Origin: Nocardia higoensis
Lineage (GTDB): Bacteria; Actinomycetota; Actinomycetes; Mycobacteriales; Mycobacteriaceae
Direction of reading: 5' to 3'
Assembly: GCF_015477835.1 (NCBI RefSeq)
Contig: NZ_JADLQN010000001.1
Location: 2,294,001-2,358,000 of the forward strand
Length of the DNA stretch: 64,000 bases
Shown piece after piece: positions 8,837-17,344 of this stretch. Made by a program: the position numbers and the translations under genes. Position 1 is the stretch's first letter; the number at the start of each line of letters is the position of its first letter. The notes below the pieces were generated by a model. It was not told the DNA's origin. It worked only from the letters and a program-made list of their open reading frames with translations, and searched no databases.

Positions 8837-9940
8837 GTGCGGATATCGGCGGCAGCGATACGGGCCGGATGGTCGGATCTGGATCCGGCGCAGCGGCGCA
8901 GCGTCACGGGTATGACCCTCACGATCGTGGCGCTGCACTTGCTCGGCTTCGCGACACTGCTGTTGCTCGTGGTTCCCGGCGGCTACCTCGTGGACGGGGC
9001 GGTCTTCGGCGTCGGCCTCGGGATCACCGCCTATACCCTGGGCGCGCGGCACGCGTTCGATGCCGACCATATCGCCGCCATCGACAATACGACGCGAAAA
9101 CTTCTGGCGGAGAACCGCAAACCGATGTCGGTCGGATTCTGGTTCGCGCTGGGCCACTCCACCGTCGTCTTCGTCCTGGTCGCACTGCTGGCGGCCGGAG
9201 TGAAGGCGCTGGCGGCCGACCTCGAGGACGAGAACTCGCGGTTACAGCAGTGGACGGGTGTCTTCGGCACCGGCGTCTCGGGCACCTTCCTCATCCTGAT
9301 CGGTCTGCTGAACCTGATCTCCCTGATCGGAATCTGGCGGGTATTCCGCGGCATGCGGCAGGGCCGTTTCGACGAGGCGGAACTCGAACGCCACCTCACT
9401 GATCGAGGCGCGCTGAACCGGGTGTTCGGACCGCTGATGCGCGCGGTCCGAACACCCAGGCAGATGTATCCGGTCGGATTGCTGTTCGGGCTGGGCTTCG
9501 ACACGGTCACCGAAGTGAGTCTGCTCGTCATCGCGGGCGGCGCGGCGGCCACCGACCTGCCGTGGTACGCGATCCTCGTTCTGCCCGTGCTGTTCTCGGC
9601 GGGCATGACGCTGTTCGACGCGCTGGACGGGACACTCATGAACTACGCCTACGGGTGGGCATTCGCCGGGCCGGTGCGCAAGGTGTACTACAACATCGTG
9701 GTGACCGGTCTGTCGGTCGCGGTGGCGCTGTTGATCGGCGTGCAGGAGATCATCTCGATCATGACCGAGAAACTCGACCTCACCTCGGGACCGCTGGCCT
9801 GGGTCGCCGAACTCGATCTCGGGGCAATGGGTTTCATCATCGTCGGATTGTTCGTCCTCACCTGGGCGATCGCGGTGGCGGTCTGGCGTCTCGGTGATGT
9901 CGAACGGCGCTGGCAGCCCGAATCGCCGGTGGATCCGTGA
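8837..9940 (+). CDS. NiCoT-family nickel/cobalt permease (HoxN/NixA type)
   Basis: A membrane permease that supplies nickel for the hydrogenase. The signature of the family is RHAFDADHIAAIDN (HX4DH) in the second helix, with the second signature LGFDTVTE about 135 residues later; about eight hydrophobic segments are visible. The start is uncertain. GTG 8837 gives 367 aa with GAGG about nine bases upstream; an upstream GTG at 8789 would add 16 residues, and ATG 8912 would begin right at the first helix. The family allows nickel, cobalt or both; the hyp neighbours argue for nickel. The stop overlaps the next gene. Confidence 0.9.
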   Translation: MRISAAAIRAGWSDLDPAQRRSVTGMTLTIVALHLLGFATLLLLVVPGGYLVDGAVFGVGLGITAYTLGARHAFDADHIAAIDNTTRKLLAENRKPMSVGFWFALGHSTVVFVLVALLAAGVKALAADLEDENSRLQQWTGVFGTGVSGTFLILIGLLNLISLIGIWRVFRGMRQGRFDEAELERHLTDRGALNRVFGPLMRAVRTPRQMYPVGLLFGLGFDTVTEVSLLVIAGGAAATDLPWYAILVLPVLFSAGMTLFDALDGTLMNYAYGWAFAGPVRKVYYNIVVTGLSVAVALLIGVQEIISIMTEKLDLTSGPLAWVAELDLGAMGFIIVGLFVLTWAIAVAVWRLGDVERRWQPESPVDP

Positions 9941-10698
9941 CCACGCATGCCGCGGCGACCCGCGGCGCGGACATGTTCGCCAGGTTCGCCTACGCGCCGA
10001 ATTCCCTGGGGTACTGCGGCCCATCGGGAACGACGGCGCTGCGTGACGGGTCCGCCGAGGACGTGCGGGCCGTCGCGCGCAGCTTCACCGGAGCATGGCC
10101 CTACCTGCAGGTCATGTCGCGCATGACCGGCATCGACGATCCATTGGATCACCGCCTGGTCGAGTCGTATTGGCTCGGAGGCGGCATCGGTGCGCGGCTG
10201 GACCCCGCGACCTTCGTCGACGAGTTGCTGGCGGTGATAGGTCCGGCCGCGGGGCACTACTGGAAGTACCTCACCGATGGTTCGCTGATCGAGGAGGCGG
10301 CGGCGAATCACTGTTTCCACGTCTTCGGTGTCTATCCCTGGACCCGCCTGCTCGGCCGGGGCGGCGACCACCCGGTCCGCGTGCTCGACAACTGCCGGAT
10401 CACCTGGGGCACAATCAAGGCGCGTGAAGACGACCACGTCGTCGTCGAGTGCCCGCGGCTGGAGTTCGACGGCCACCGGTTGGCCCTGAGCACACCCGAG
10501 ACCCGGTCGATCCCGATATGGACGGACGGCTACGCCGCGGTGCCCGACGCGGCGCCGGGCCAACTCGTCGCACTGCACTGGAACCGACTGTGCGGCCGAC
10601 TGACCCGCACCCGAGCGCGAGCGCTGGCAATCAGCACCGAACAGCAACTGCGAGCCACCAATCGCAGGCTCGCCCGGGCGATGACCGCCCCGCCGTGA
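9937..10698 (+). CDS. DUF6390 family protein, hydrogenase-associated
   Basis: A 253-aa soluble protein that fits DUF6390, with the stretch ARFAYAPNSLGYCGPSG, the segment GAWPYLQVM, a central NHCFHVFGVYPWTRLLGR and the C-terminal LVALHWNRLCGRL. These Trp-, Cys- and His-rich conserved patches have no assigned chemistry. It overlaps the permease stop (GTGA) and ends the hydrogenase operon; the next genes are on the other strand and have a different base composition. Members of this family occur beside hydrogenase genes, so a maturation or nickel-handling role is plausible but unproven. Confidence 0.75.
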   Translation: MTTHAAATRGADMFARFAYAPNSLGYCGPSGTTALRDGSAEDVRAVARSFTGAWPYLQVMSRMTGIDDPLDHRLVESYWLGGGIGARLDPATFVDELLAVIGPAAGHYWKYLTDGSLIEEAAANHCFHVFGVYPWTRLLGRGGDHPVRVLDNCRITWGTIKAREDDHVVVECPRLEFDGHRLALSTPETRSIPIWTDGYAAVPDAAPGQLVALHWNRLCGRLTRTRARALAISTEQQLRATNRRLARAMTAPP

Positions 10699-10803
10699 CA
10701 CCCGACATCGGCGATAGTCCGTTCTCGATGCCGCTGGCGGCCCCATCCCCCGATGAAGAGCTACACCCGAGCCGCCCGCATCCCCAAGAAGGCGAATCCA
10801 GAA

Positions 10804-11298
10804 TCAGTCGTCCTCAGCAAGTATGGCCTCGTCCTCCAACGCCTCGAGGCGCGCCTGTTCCATCCGAGGACGGAACCAGGCGGGCAATTTCTCCTCCGAC
10901 CGCGGAAACCGTTCGAGTTCCCTCACGAAGCTGTTGTAGGCCGGACCGAAGCCGCTCCACTCCGGTTCGTTCTCGTAATCGAATCTCGCGACAACCCGCA
11001 TATCAGAAATAATAGTGAGCGTCATCGAATACCACGCCCCACCATCGGGAGTCGCCATAACCTTCCTGAGTTCCCCCAAAAGACCACCTGCTCTCATCGG
11101 AACGGAACAACTGACAGTGTCCGACGGTGCACGCTCTATGTACACTTGACTTTGCGACCAAGGCCCGAGCGTGCGGCGCTCGAGTCGCATTTCGACCCAC
11201 TCGGTTCCGTATTCTTCGACCAGTATGCCACCGATCTCCGAGATCAACTCCCCTTGTCGAACCATCGGCAGGGCACCCGGATCTTCATCGCTGCACAT
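10804..11298 (-). CDS. YezG/DUF600-like immunity protein, tandem copy A
   Basis: A 164-aa protein resembling the YezG/DUF600 immunity family that neutralises polymorphic toxins. Features include GELISEIGGILVEEYGTEW near the start, then GAWYSMTLTI, RFDYENEPEW and ELERFPRSEEKLPAWF. ATG 11298 is preferred over ATG 11313 because the ribosome binding site AGGAG overlaps the upstream ATG and sits seven bases before 11298. It is about 88% identical in protein to copy B next door. The DNA here is visibly less GC-rich than the flanks. No toxin gene is adjacent. A regulator or another DUF600-like role cannot be excluded. Confidence 0.7.
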   Translation of the reverse strand: MCSDEDPGALPMVRQGELISEIGGILVEEYGTEWVEMRLERRTLGPWSQSQVYIERAPSDTVSCSVPMRAGGLLGELRKVMATPDGGAWYSMTLTIISDMRVVARFDYENEPEWSGFGPAYNSFVRELERFPRSEEKLPAWFRPRMEQARLEALEDEAILAEDD

Positions 11299-11348
11299 CG
11301 TCGGACTCCTCATGTTCTATTCCGCCGCCATTCAGTTACGGCAAGGGC

Positions 11349-11843
11349 TCAGTCGTCCTCGGCAAGTATGGCCTCATACTCCAATGCCTTCAGGCGCGCC
11401 TCTTCCATCCGGGGACGGAACCAGGCGGGCAATTTCTCCTCCGACCGCGGAAATCTTTCGAGTTCCCTCACGAAGCTGTTGTAGGCCGGACCGAAGCCGC
11501 TCCACTCCGGTTCGTTCTCGTAATCGAATCTCGCGACAACCCGCATATCAGGAGTAATAGTGAGCGTCATCGAATACCACGCCCCACCCTCGGGAGTCGC
11601 CATAACGTCCCTGAGTTCCCCCAAAAGACCACCTGCTCTCATCGGAACGGAACAATTGACAGTGTCCGACGCTGCGCGCTCTATGTACACGTCGTCCTCC
11701 GACTCAGGCCCGAGCGTGCGGCTCTCGAGCCACATTTTGTCCCACTCGGTTCCGTATTCTTCGACCAGTATGCCACCTATCTCCGAGATCAACTCCCCTT
11801 GTCGAACCACAGGAAGAGCACCAACACCTTCATCGCTACACAT
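11349..11843 (-). CDS. YezG/DUF600-like immunity protein, tandem copy B
   Basis: A 164-aa paralogue of copy A, offset by exactly 545 bp and nearly identical at the DNA level over most of its length. Differences cluster at about residues 35-52, where copy A reads VEMRLERRTLGPWSQSQ and copy B reads DKMWLESRTLGPESEDD. The change makes copy B more acidic. ATG 11843 is chosen because AGAGG lies seven bases upstream, overlapping ATG 11858. Copy B precedes copy A in the direction of transcription with a gap of about 50 bp, so they probably share a transcript. The patch may set the toxin specificity. Confidence 0.7.
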   Translation of the reverse strand: MCSDEGVGALPVVRQGELISEIGGILVEEYGTEWDKMWLESRTLGPESEDDVYIERAASDTVNCSVPMRAGGLLGELRDVMATPEGGAWYSMTLTITPDMRVVARFDYENEPEWSGFGPAYNSFVRELERFPRSEEKLPAWFRPRMEEARLKALEYEAILAEDD

Positions 11844-11876
11844 TATTAAACCTCTCATGTCTTATTTTGCCGCCAT

Positions 11877-12182
11877 TTATTCGGTACTCCATTTCCAACC
11901 GGTCGGGTTGCGGCTTTCCTCCCCTCGCTCCTCCGGCATGTATCCGAACTGCCTGCGCAACGCGAAATCGACCGTCGCGCCGTCGAATCGGACTTCACCG
12001 GCGTCGGCGGCGAGAACGCCGAGCACGATCCGCATGGTGGTCGACTTACCCGCGCCGTTGCTGCCGACGAACCCGAAGATCTCCCCCGACCCGACCTCGA
12101 AACCCACATCGGTCAGCGCGGTCACCGCACCGAACCGTTTCGCCAGTCCCCGTATCTCCAGCCGCACGCGCATCCCTCCCAT
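11877..12182 (-). pseudogene. N-terminal fragment of an ABC transporter ATPase
   Basis: A 101-codon remnant beginning MGGMRVRLEIRGLAKRFGA, with a good Walker A (GSNGAGKSTT) and the Q-loop region ending GYMPEERG. Just after this the similarity stops, giving an unrelated end (NPTGWKWSTE and stop). The ABC signature, Walker B and H-loop are all missing, so it cannot hydrolyse ATP as a normal NBD. The break coincides with the start of the immunity-gene island, as if an insertion or deletion removed about 200 codons. ATG 12182 is chosen because GGAG lies six bases upstream. Confidence 0.85.
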
Positions 12183-12342
12183 ATGTGACTCCATCCGCAT
12201 CAGGGGTCCGCGCCGCGCACCCGGCGCGCAGCACCCAGGGGCCGCACCACCCGACGAACGTGTGCCAGGCAGGAGCCGCGCCGCTATCGCGGACAGCGCC
12301 GCAGGCGGCGGTCGCGCTCACCGCGCCGACCCGACCGGGCGG

Positions 12343-13332
12343 TCATCGTGGGCCGTTCGTGTTCACGAACAGCACCGGCCGGTCGTCTTCGACACGCGAC
12401 GCGGCGAACTCCAGCGTCGCGGCCATGGCCTTGCCTGTGTAGACCGGTTCGAGCCATAGTCCTTCCCGGTCGCGCGCCGTGCGCACGGCGACGGCTCCTT
12501 CCGGCGTGGAATGCCCGTAACCGGGACCGAGCCATTCCCGGGTGACGAGCAACCGGTCCGGGCGCAAGGCCGGGGTCGGGAACACCGCGCCGCGGGCGCG
12601 CAGCAGTCGCACGCACCGACCGGCGAGCCCACCCAGGGACCGGTGGTTAAGTCGCAGCGTGTCGTTGACGACCACCGCGACGACCGTGACATCGGCCAGC
12701 CCGGCGAGCTCGAGACCGAGCCACAACCCGGCGGCCGTGCCACCGGAACCGACAGGCACCACGACACGACCGGGACGCGGCAGCTGTCCGGCCTCGATCT
12801 GTGCAGCGATCTCGAAGGCGGCCTCGACATAGCCGAGCACCCCGAACTCGTTGGAACCCCCGGGCGGCACCAGGTACGAGGGCCGATGTCGCAGCATCAG
12901 GTACGGCGCCGCCGCATAGGTGCGAGCCTTGGTGTGGGTGAAGTACAGCCGGGCACCGGATTCGCGCAGACGCTCCAGTTGTGCGCGCACATGGTCGTCG
13001 AGCGGCTGATCGACCAGGGCGAGCGCGGTGTCCAGGCCGTGGTCGCGGGCATAGCGGGCGGTGGCCAGGCCCCAGTTGGTGCCGAGGGCGCCGAAGGTCA
13101 GCACCGTGCGCTTCTCGCGGCGCACCGCCTCGGCCAGCAGCCATTCGAGCTTGCGCACTTTGTTGCCGCCCCAGCCGCCGTCGCCGAACGCGCCGTCGTC
13201 TTTGAGCCACACGGGAGTTCGGCCGGACAGCGCGGTGAGTTCCCTGACCGGTGTGGGCGCGGTGCCGAGCGGCAGCCTCGGCAAGCTCGCGCGCAATTCG
13301 GGGAAACGCTGATACAGCGACGGCGTACTCAT
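12343..13332 (-). CDS. PLP-dependent ACC deaminase / D-cysteine desulfhydrase family protein
   Basis: A 329-aa fold-type II PLP enzyme. The motif GGNKVRKLEW near residues 58-68 contains the Schiff-base lysine, and PVGSGGTAAGLWLG is the phosphate-binding glycine loop. The family includes 1-aminocyclopropane-1-carboxylate deaminase and D-cysteine desulfhydrase; the sequence alone does not tell which substrate is used. Its ATG (13332) overlaps the stop of the LigD-type polymerase gene by four bases, so the two are co-translated. The region from 12183 to 12342 is GC-rich and I see no gene in it. Confidence 0.85.
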   Translation of the reverse strand: MSTPSLYQRFPELRASLPRLPLGTAPTPVRELTALSGRTPVWLKDDGAFGDGGWGGNKVRKLEWLLAEAVRREKRTVLTFGALGTNWGLATARYARDHGLDTALALVDQPLDDHVRAQLERLRESGARLYFTHTKARTYAAAPYLMLRHRPSYLVPPGGSNEFGVLGYVEAAFEIAAQIEAGQLPRPGRVVVPVGSGGTAAGLWLGLELAGLADVTVVAVVVNDTLRLNHRSLGGLAGRCVRLLRARGAVFPTPALRPDRLLVTREWLGPGYGHSTPEGAVAVRTARDREGLWLEPVYTGKAMAATLEFAASRVEDDRPVLFVNTNGPR

Positions 13333-14285
13333 GAGCCCTCGCGGCGGGCACGGGCTCGGCGCTTGCCCTCGTGCATGGCGTGCACACGCGCGACCGGGAT
13401 CGTGTGCCCCTCCTCGACGAGGTCCGCCGGAAGCGCTTGCGGCGCGGGCATGTCGTCCTGCCAGGGGTCGGTCCCGGCGAGAAGCCCGGGCGCGGTGCGG
13501 ATGGTGAAGTCGGCGGGCGCGACCTCGGGCAGGTCGGGCCAGCTCACCGGAAACGACACCGGCACCCCGGGCCGCACGCGAGGACTGTAGACCGAGACCA
13601 CCGTCGCGCCACCGGAACGGGTGGAGTCGAGGAACACCTTGCCTTCCCGGTCCTCCCGGATGAAGGCGGTGGTCGCCAGACCCGGATCGAGCCGTTCGGC
13701 GCGGGCCGCGATCGCCCGGGTGGCGGCGGCCGCGTCCTCGACCGGGATGCCCGGCTCGACGGGAACGAAGACGTGCACCCCCTTCGAGCCGCTGGTCTTC
13801 ACCACGCCGCGCAGCCCGTCGGCGGTGAGTGCGTCCCGGATGAGCTGGGCGGCGAGCACCGCGTGCCGGAACGTCTGCCCCGGCGAAGGATCCAGATCGA
13901 GGACCAGGTGCGTCTGCCCGGCCTCGGTGTCGGTGGTGAGCAGCGTCGGGTGGTACTCGACGGCACGCTGATTGCCCAGCCACAACAGGGTGCGCCGATC
14001 CTGGCAGAGCGGATAGGTGATCTTCCGGTGCACGCTCGCCGCCCACATGGTCACCCGGGGCACGAAATCCGGCGCGTACTCGGGCAGATTCTTCTGCATG
14101 AAGGGGTCCTGCCCCACCCGCACCCGCACCACCGACAGCGGCCGATCCCGCAACTGCCCGATCAACGGATCGGCAACAGCCTCCAGATAATCGATCAGGT
14201 CGCGCTTGGTGGCGCCCGCCCCGTCGAACAGCGGCTGATCCATATTCGTCATGGGGACGCCCGCGCGTTCCTCCTCGCTGCCCAT
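13329..14285 (-). CDS. Stand-alone LigD-type polymerase/primase (AEP) domain protein
   Basis: A 318-aa archaeo-eukaryotic primase-like polymerase of the LigD POL family, used in non-homologous end-joining and related gap filling. The catalytic DLDPSPG motif (two Asp) lies near residue 130, followed by KTSGSKGVHVFVP and the third acidic position in VFLDSTRSGG. No ligase or phosphoesterase domain is attached, so it is the single-domain form found beside the full LigD in many actinomycetes. ATG 14285 is used; ATG 14252 is an alternative. It is transcribed ahead of the deaminase gene. No ku or ligase gene is nearby. Confidence 0.9.
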   Translation of the reverse strand: MGSEEERAGVPMTNMDQPLFDGAGATKRDLIDYLEAVADPLIGQLRDRPLSVVRVRVGQDPFMQKNLPEYAPDFVPRVTMWAASVHRKITYPLCQDRRTLLWLGNQRAVEYHPTLLTTDTEAGQTHLVLDLDPSPGQTFRHAVLAAQLIRDALTADGLRGVVKTSGSKGVHVFVPVEPGIPVEDAAAATRAIAARAERLDPGLATTAFIREDREGKVFLDSTRSGGATVVSVYSPRVRPGVPVSFPVSWPDLPEVAPADFTIRTAPGLLAGTDPWQDDMPAPQALPADLVEEGHTIPVARVHAMHEGKRRARARREGS

Positions 14286-14416
14286 CGCCCCACCCTGCCC
14301 TTCGGCTGCCGGCGGGTCAACCGGCGCGCCCGAGGGAGGACATGGCGCGAAATCGAGATCCGGGACAGACTTGGAATCGTGAAGGCGATATCGAACGGTG
14401 ACGCCGGGAGCGCGTC

Positions 14417-16108
14417 GTGACGGCGCTGGCCCGCGGAGAGAACCGTCCCGCGCCCGGGGATCGGATGACGGTCACCGTCACCAGCGCCGCCCCGCTGGAC
14501 GTATCGGCGCTGCTGCTGAATGCGTCTGGGCGAGTGCGGGCCGACGGCGATTTCGTGTTCTTCAACCAGCCCGCCGGCGACGGTGTGCTTCTGCGGCACG
14601 GGCGCGGCGGGCCGGACGTGATCGACGTACAGACCTCGGCGCTGCCGCCGGACATCGAGACCGTGGTGGTCGCGGCGAGTCCGGCCGGACGTGGCGGCGC
14701 CACCGCCTTGGCCGCGGCGGGCGGTCTCACGGTGACCATCGGATCCGATACGGGCACAATGACTTTCCCCGTCACCGGGCTGACCACCGAGACCGCCGTG
14801 GTCTGCGTGGAGATCTACCGACGCGCGGGCGCGTGGAAGATCCGTGCCGTCGGCCAGGGATACGACAACGGTCTGGCGGGAATCGCCACCGCGTTCGGGG
14901 TGAACGTCGACGACGAACCGGCTCCCCCGCCGCCCGCACCCGCACCTGCGGCACCGCCGCCCCACACACCGGGAGCACCGCGCGGGGCCACCCCGCCGAC
15001 CGCCGCGCAGTCACCGGGGGCCGCCGCGCCCGGCGGCTATCTCTCGCCTCCGCACAGCCCACCCCCGCCTCACGCCCCCGCGCGGGGCACAGCCGGTCAC
15101 CCGCAACACGTGCCCGCCGCGGGCCCGCCTCCGCACGGCGCGCCCGGCCACCCGCCACCGCCTGGTGCGCCCGGGGGAAGTCATCGCCCTCCGGCCGTGC
15201 CCGGCTACCCATCCGCGTTCCCGGGAACCCCAGGACAGCCCGGGTCCGGGGCGCCGGGCCACCCGCCCGCGGACGCACCCGGGCAGCCGCCGTACGGCGC
15301 GCCGCCCGCGCACCCCCAGCCGTCCCACCCGGCCCCACCACCGGTCGCCCCACAGCAAGGAGCACTACCGATGCAGAGCGATCTGTTCGACGCCCGCCAC
15401 GCCGAGGTCAGCGGTCTCGGCATCCAGAAGCAGGGCGGCAAGATGATCAAGGTCGGAGTCAACGGCGAGGTCATGGCCAGATCCGGCTCGATGGTGGCCT
15501 ACCAGGGCGAATTGCGTTTCCAGGCACAGGGTTCCGGTGGCATCGGGCGTGCGATCCAGGCGCGGCTCACCGGTGAGGGCGTGCCGCTGATGAAGGTCTC
15601 CGGGCGCGGTGATCTGTTCCTGGCCAACGCCGCCGCCGACGTGCACCTGATCGATCTGGACGGCTCCGACGGGCTCACCGTCAACGGTGCCAATGTGCTC
15701 GCCTTCGACAGCTCGCTGCGCTTCGACATCAAGCGGGTGCAGGGCGCGGCCGGATTCGCCAGTAACGCGGGCCTTTTCAACTGTGTGTTCACCGGGCGCG
15801 GGCGGATCGCCATCACGACCGAGGGCACCCCCGTGGTGCTGAACGTGGATCAGCCGACCTACGCCGACCCGCAAGCCGCGGTGGCATGGTCGTCGAGCCT
15901 GCAGACCGGCATCAAGCGCAACGACTCGTTCGGTCTGGGTACGTTGCTCGGCCGCACCACCGGAGAAGGGCTGACGCTGGCGTTCAGCGGACGCGGCTTC
16001 GTCGTCGTGCAGCCTTCGGAACTTCCGCCCGGTGGGTTCATCGCAGGCACCGGCAGCGGTCAGGAATCCGGTCAGACCAGCGGATTCATGGGCGGCCTCC
16101 TCGGCTGA
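14417..16108 (+). CDS. TerD-domain / AIM24-domain fusion protein with Pro-rich linker
   Basis: A 563-aa protein in three parts. Residues 1-170 form a TerD-type domain (tellurite/stress calcium-binding family) with NASGRVRADGDFVFFNQPA, VVCVEIYRRAGAWKIRAVGQGYDNGLAG. Residues about 172-318 are a Pro/Ala/Gly/His linker. Residues 319-563 form an AIM24 (DUF124) beta-helix domain starting MQSDLFDARHAEVSGLGIQ. A strong ribosome binding site AAGGAG (15357-15362) stands eight bases before the in-frame ATG 15371 that opens the AIM24 part. A separate short product is therefore plausible. GTG 14417 is the start; the next upstream codons are not convincing. Confidence 0.85.
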   Translation: MTALARGENRPAPGDRMTVTVTSAAPLDVSALLLNASGRVRADGDFVFFNQPAGDGVLLRHGRGGPDVIDVQTSALPPDIETVVVAASPAGRGGATALAAAGGLTVTIGSDTGTMTFPVTGLTTETAVVCVEIYRRAGAWKIRAVGQGYDNGLAGIATAFGVNVDDEPAPPPPAPAPAAPPPHTPGAPRGATPPTAAQSPGAAAPGGYLSPPHSPPPPHAPARGTAGHPQHVPAAGPPPHGAPGHPPPPGAPGGSHRPPAVPGYPSAFPGTPGQPGSGAPGHPPADAPGQPPYGAPPAHPQPSHPAPPPVAPQQGALPMQSDLFDARHAEVSGLGIQKQGGKMIKVGVNGEVMARSGSMVAYQGELRFQAQGSGGIGRAIQARLTGEGVPLMKVSGRGDLFLANAAADVHLIDLDGSDGLTVNGANVLAFDSSLRFDIKRVQGAAGFASNAGLFNCVFTGRGRIAITTEGTPVVLNVDQPTYADPQAAVAWSSSLQTGIKRNDSFGLGTLLGRTTGEGLTLAFSGRGFVVVQPSELPPGGFIAGTGSGQESGQTSGFMGGLLG

Positions 16109-16129
16109 GCGTCGTTCGGCCGCCGCCGG

Positions 16130-17125
16130 CTAGCGGTTCAGGGCCGCTTCGAAGACCGGCCACGCCTTGTGCAGGTCTTCCTGCCAGTAGTCCCAGGCGT
16201 GCGTGCCGGTGGGCCGCAGATCGATGGTGGCCGGTATCCCCAGCTCCCGCAACCGCTCTCGCAGCTGCAGGGTGCACATATTGGTGACCGCCTCCAGCGG
16301 CGCGCCGAACAACAGGCGGTAGCCCAGTTCGGACTGGTCGCCGCCCACCGCGGTGGGCGAGTCGTACGGGCCGGGGATGCCGGAGCCGCTGGAGATGTAG
16401 ATCTCGGTGCCGCGCAGACCTTCCGCGTGCAGATAGGGGTCGTTGGCCTGCCAGGTCGGGTCGTCGGGCGGGCCCCACATGTTCACCGGATTCCCGCGAT
16501 GCGCCGCCACGACGGCATTGACCATCACCTGGCCCTGCAGATCACTGGTGCGCACGCAACCGCTGAACGAACCGATCGCGCGATACAGACCCGGTGCGCC
16601 GAGCGCGAGCTGGAAGACCGAGGTGCCCGACATGGAGACCCCGACGACCGCGTTTGCGCCGTTCCCGCCGAACTTCTCGTCGATGAGCGGCGGGAGTTCC
16701 TCGGTGAGGAAGGTCCCCCAGCGCTGGGTGCCCAGCACCGGATCCTCGGACCGCCAATCGGTGAAGTAGCTGCCCGCGCCGCCCAGGGGAATGACGACGT
16801 TGACCTGCTTGCCCGCGAAATAGCTCTGGTAATCGGTGCTGTCGTGCCAGCTGCCGTCGACGTGGCCGGAGGCGCCGTTGAGCAGGTAGAGGGTGGGTGC
16901 GGGCCGGGTCGGGTCGGCCGCGCGCAGGACGAGCACTTCGGTGGTGCCCTTCATGGCGGGCGAGAACACCTCGACTGTCAGCGCTCGCTCGGTCCCCTGC
17001 CGGATGTCGGTGACGGCGGGTTCGGGCCCCTCTGCTCGCGCGGGCCCGAGTCCGCCGAGGAACAGCGCCGCCGCGGCTACCGCCGCACCGAAAGACCGGC
17101 GTCCCGTGAACCCGAATCCGACCAT
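16130..17125 (-). CDS. Secreted antigen-85-like esterase / mycolyltransferase family protein
   Basis: A 331-aa alpha/beta hydrolase with a cleavable Sec (possibly Tat) signal: FTGRRSFGAAVAAAALFLGG ending PARA. The nucleophile elbow GVSMSG, a preceding LLNGASG loop and the late GTHAWDYW histidine fit the esterase D/antigen 85 family. In mycolate-containing bacteria such proteins transfer mycolates to trehalose or arabinogalactan; many paralogues are uncharacterised esterases. ATG 17125 is chosen over 17161 because GAAAGGA lies five bases upstream and the signal peptide then starts correctly. The 17126-17344 gap contains only weak hairpins (17157-17179). Confidence 0.9.
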   Translation of the reverse strand: MVGFGFTGRRSFGAAVAAAALFLGGLGPARAEGPEPAVTDIRQGTERALTVEVFSPAMKGTTEVLVLRAADPTRPAPTLYLLNGASGHVDGSWHDSTDYQSYFAGKQVNVVIPLGGAGSYFTDWRSEDPVLGTQRWGTFLTEELPPLIDEKFGGNGANAVVGVSMSGTSVFQLALGAPGLYRAIGSFSGCVRTSDLQGQVMVNAVVAAHRGNPVNMWGPPDDPTWQANDPYLHAEGLRGTEIYISSGSGIPGPYDSPTAVGGDQSELGYRLLFGAPLEAVTNMCTLQLRERLRELGIPATIDLRPTGTHAWDYWQEDLHKAWPVFEAALNR

Positions 17126-17344
17126 GGCATTCCTTTCCGGTGACGCAGATATGTGCGGCACCGCCGAGGATACGGTGCCGAACTCCGAGTGAACGTCATG
17201 AGTCGCCGCGCGCGATAGCCCACACCGGAAAGATTGTGCGGTTTAACCAGCACGGGTCCGGCCGAGATGGGAGCAGACCCGATGGCGCCCGCCGCCGTGC
17301 GGTCGGCAGCGGGCGCAGTCTTCGGGGCGCGGGAGATGAAGCGA

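Larger units (their letters stand above)
10804..11890. repeat. Direct tandem duplication, unit about 545 bp
   Basis: The interval around 10804-11343 is repeated at 11349-11888 with a constant 545-bp offset, including both reading frames, their stop regions and the ribosome binding site region. The 3' halves of the genes are almost identical for long runs, for example the stretch encoding FVRELERFPRSEEKLPAWF. Changes concentrate in one internal patch. This indicates a recent duplication, or gene conversion with a selected variable segment. Confidence 0.85.

Noticed and set aside
10699..10803. Possible gene between the hydrogenase operon and the immunity genes
   Set aside because: No start with a ribosome binding site and no family-like sequence; treated as intergenic.
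12343..14046. A 567-codon frame joining the PLP enzyme to part of the LigD-type gene
   Set aside because: The N-terminal half is Arg/Gly-rich out-of-frame text from the polymerase gene. The enzyme proper begins at ATG 13332, where the ATGA overlap lies.
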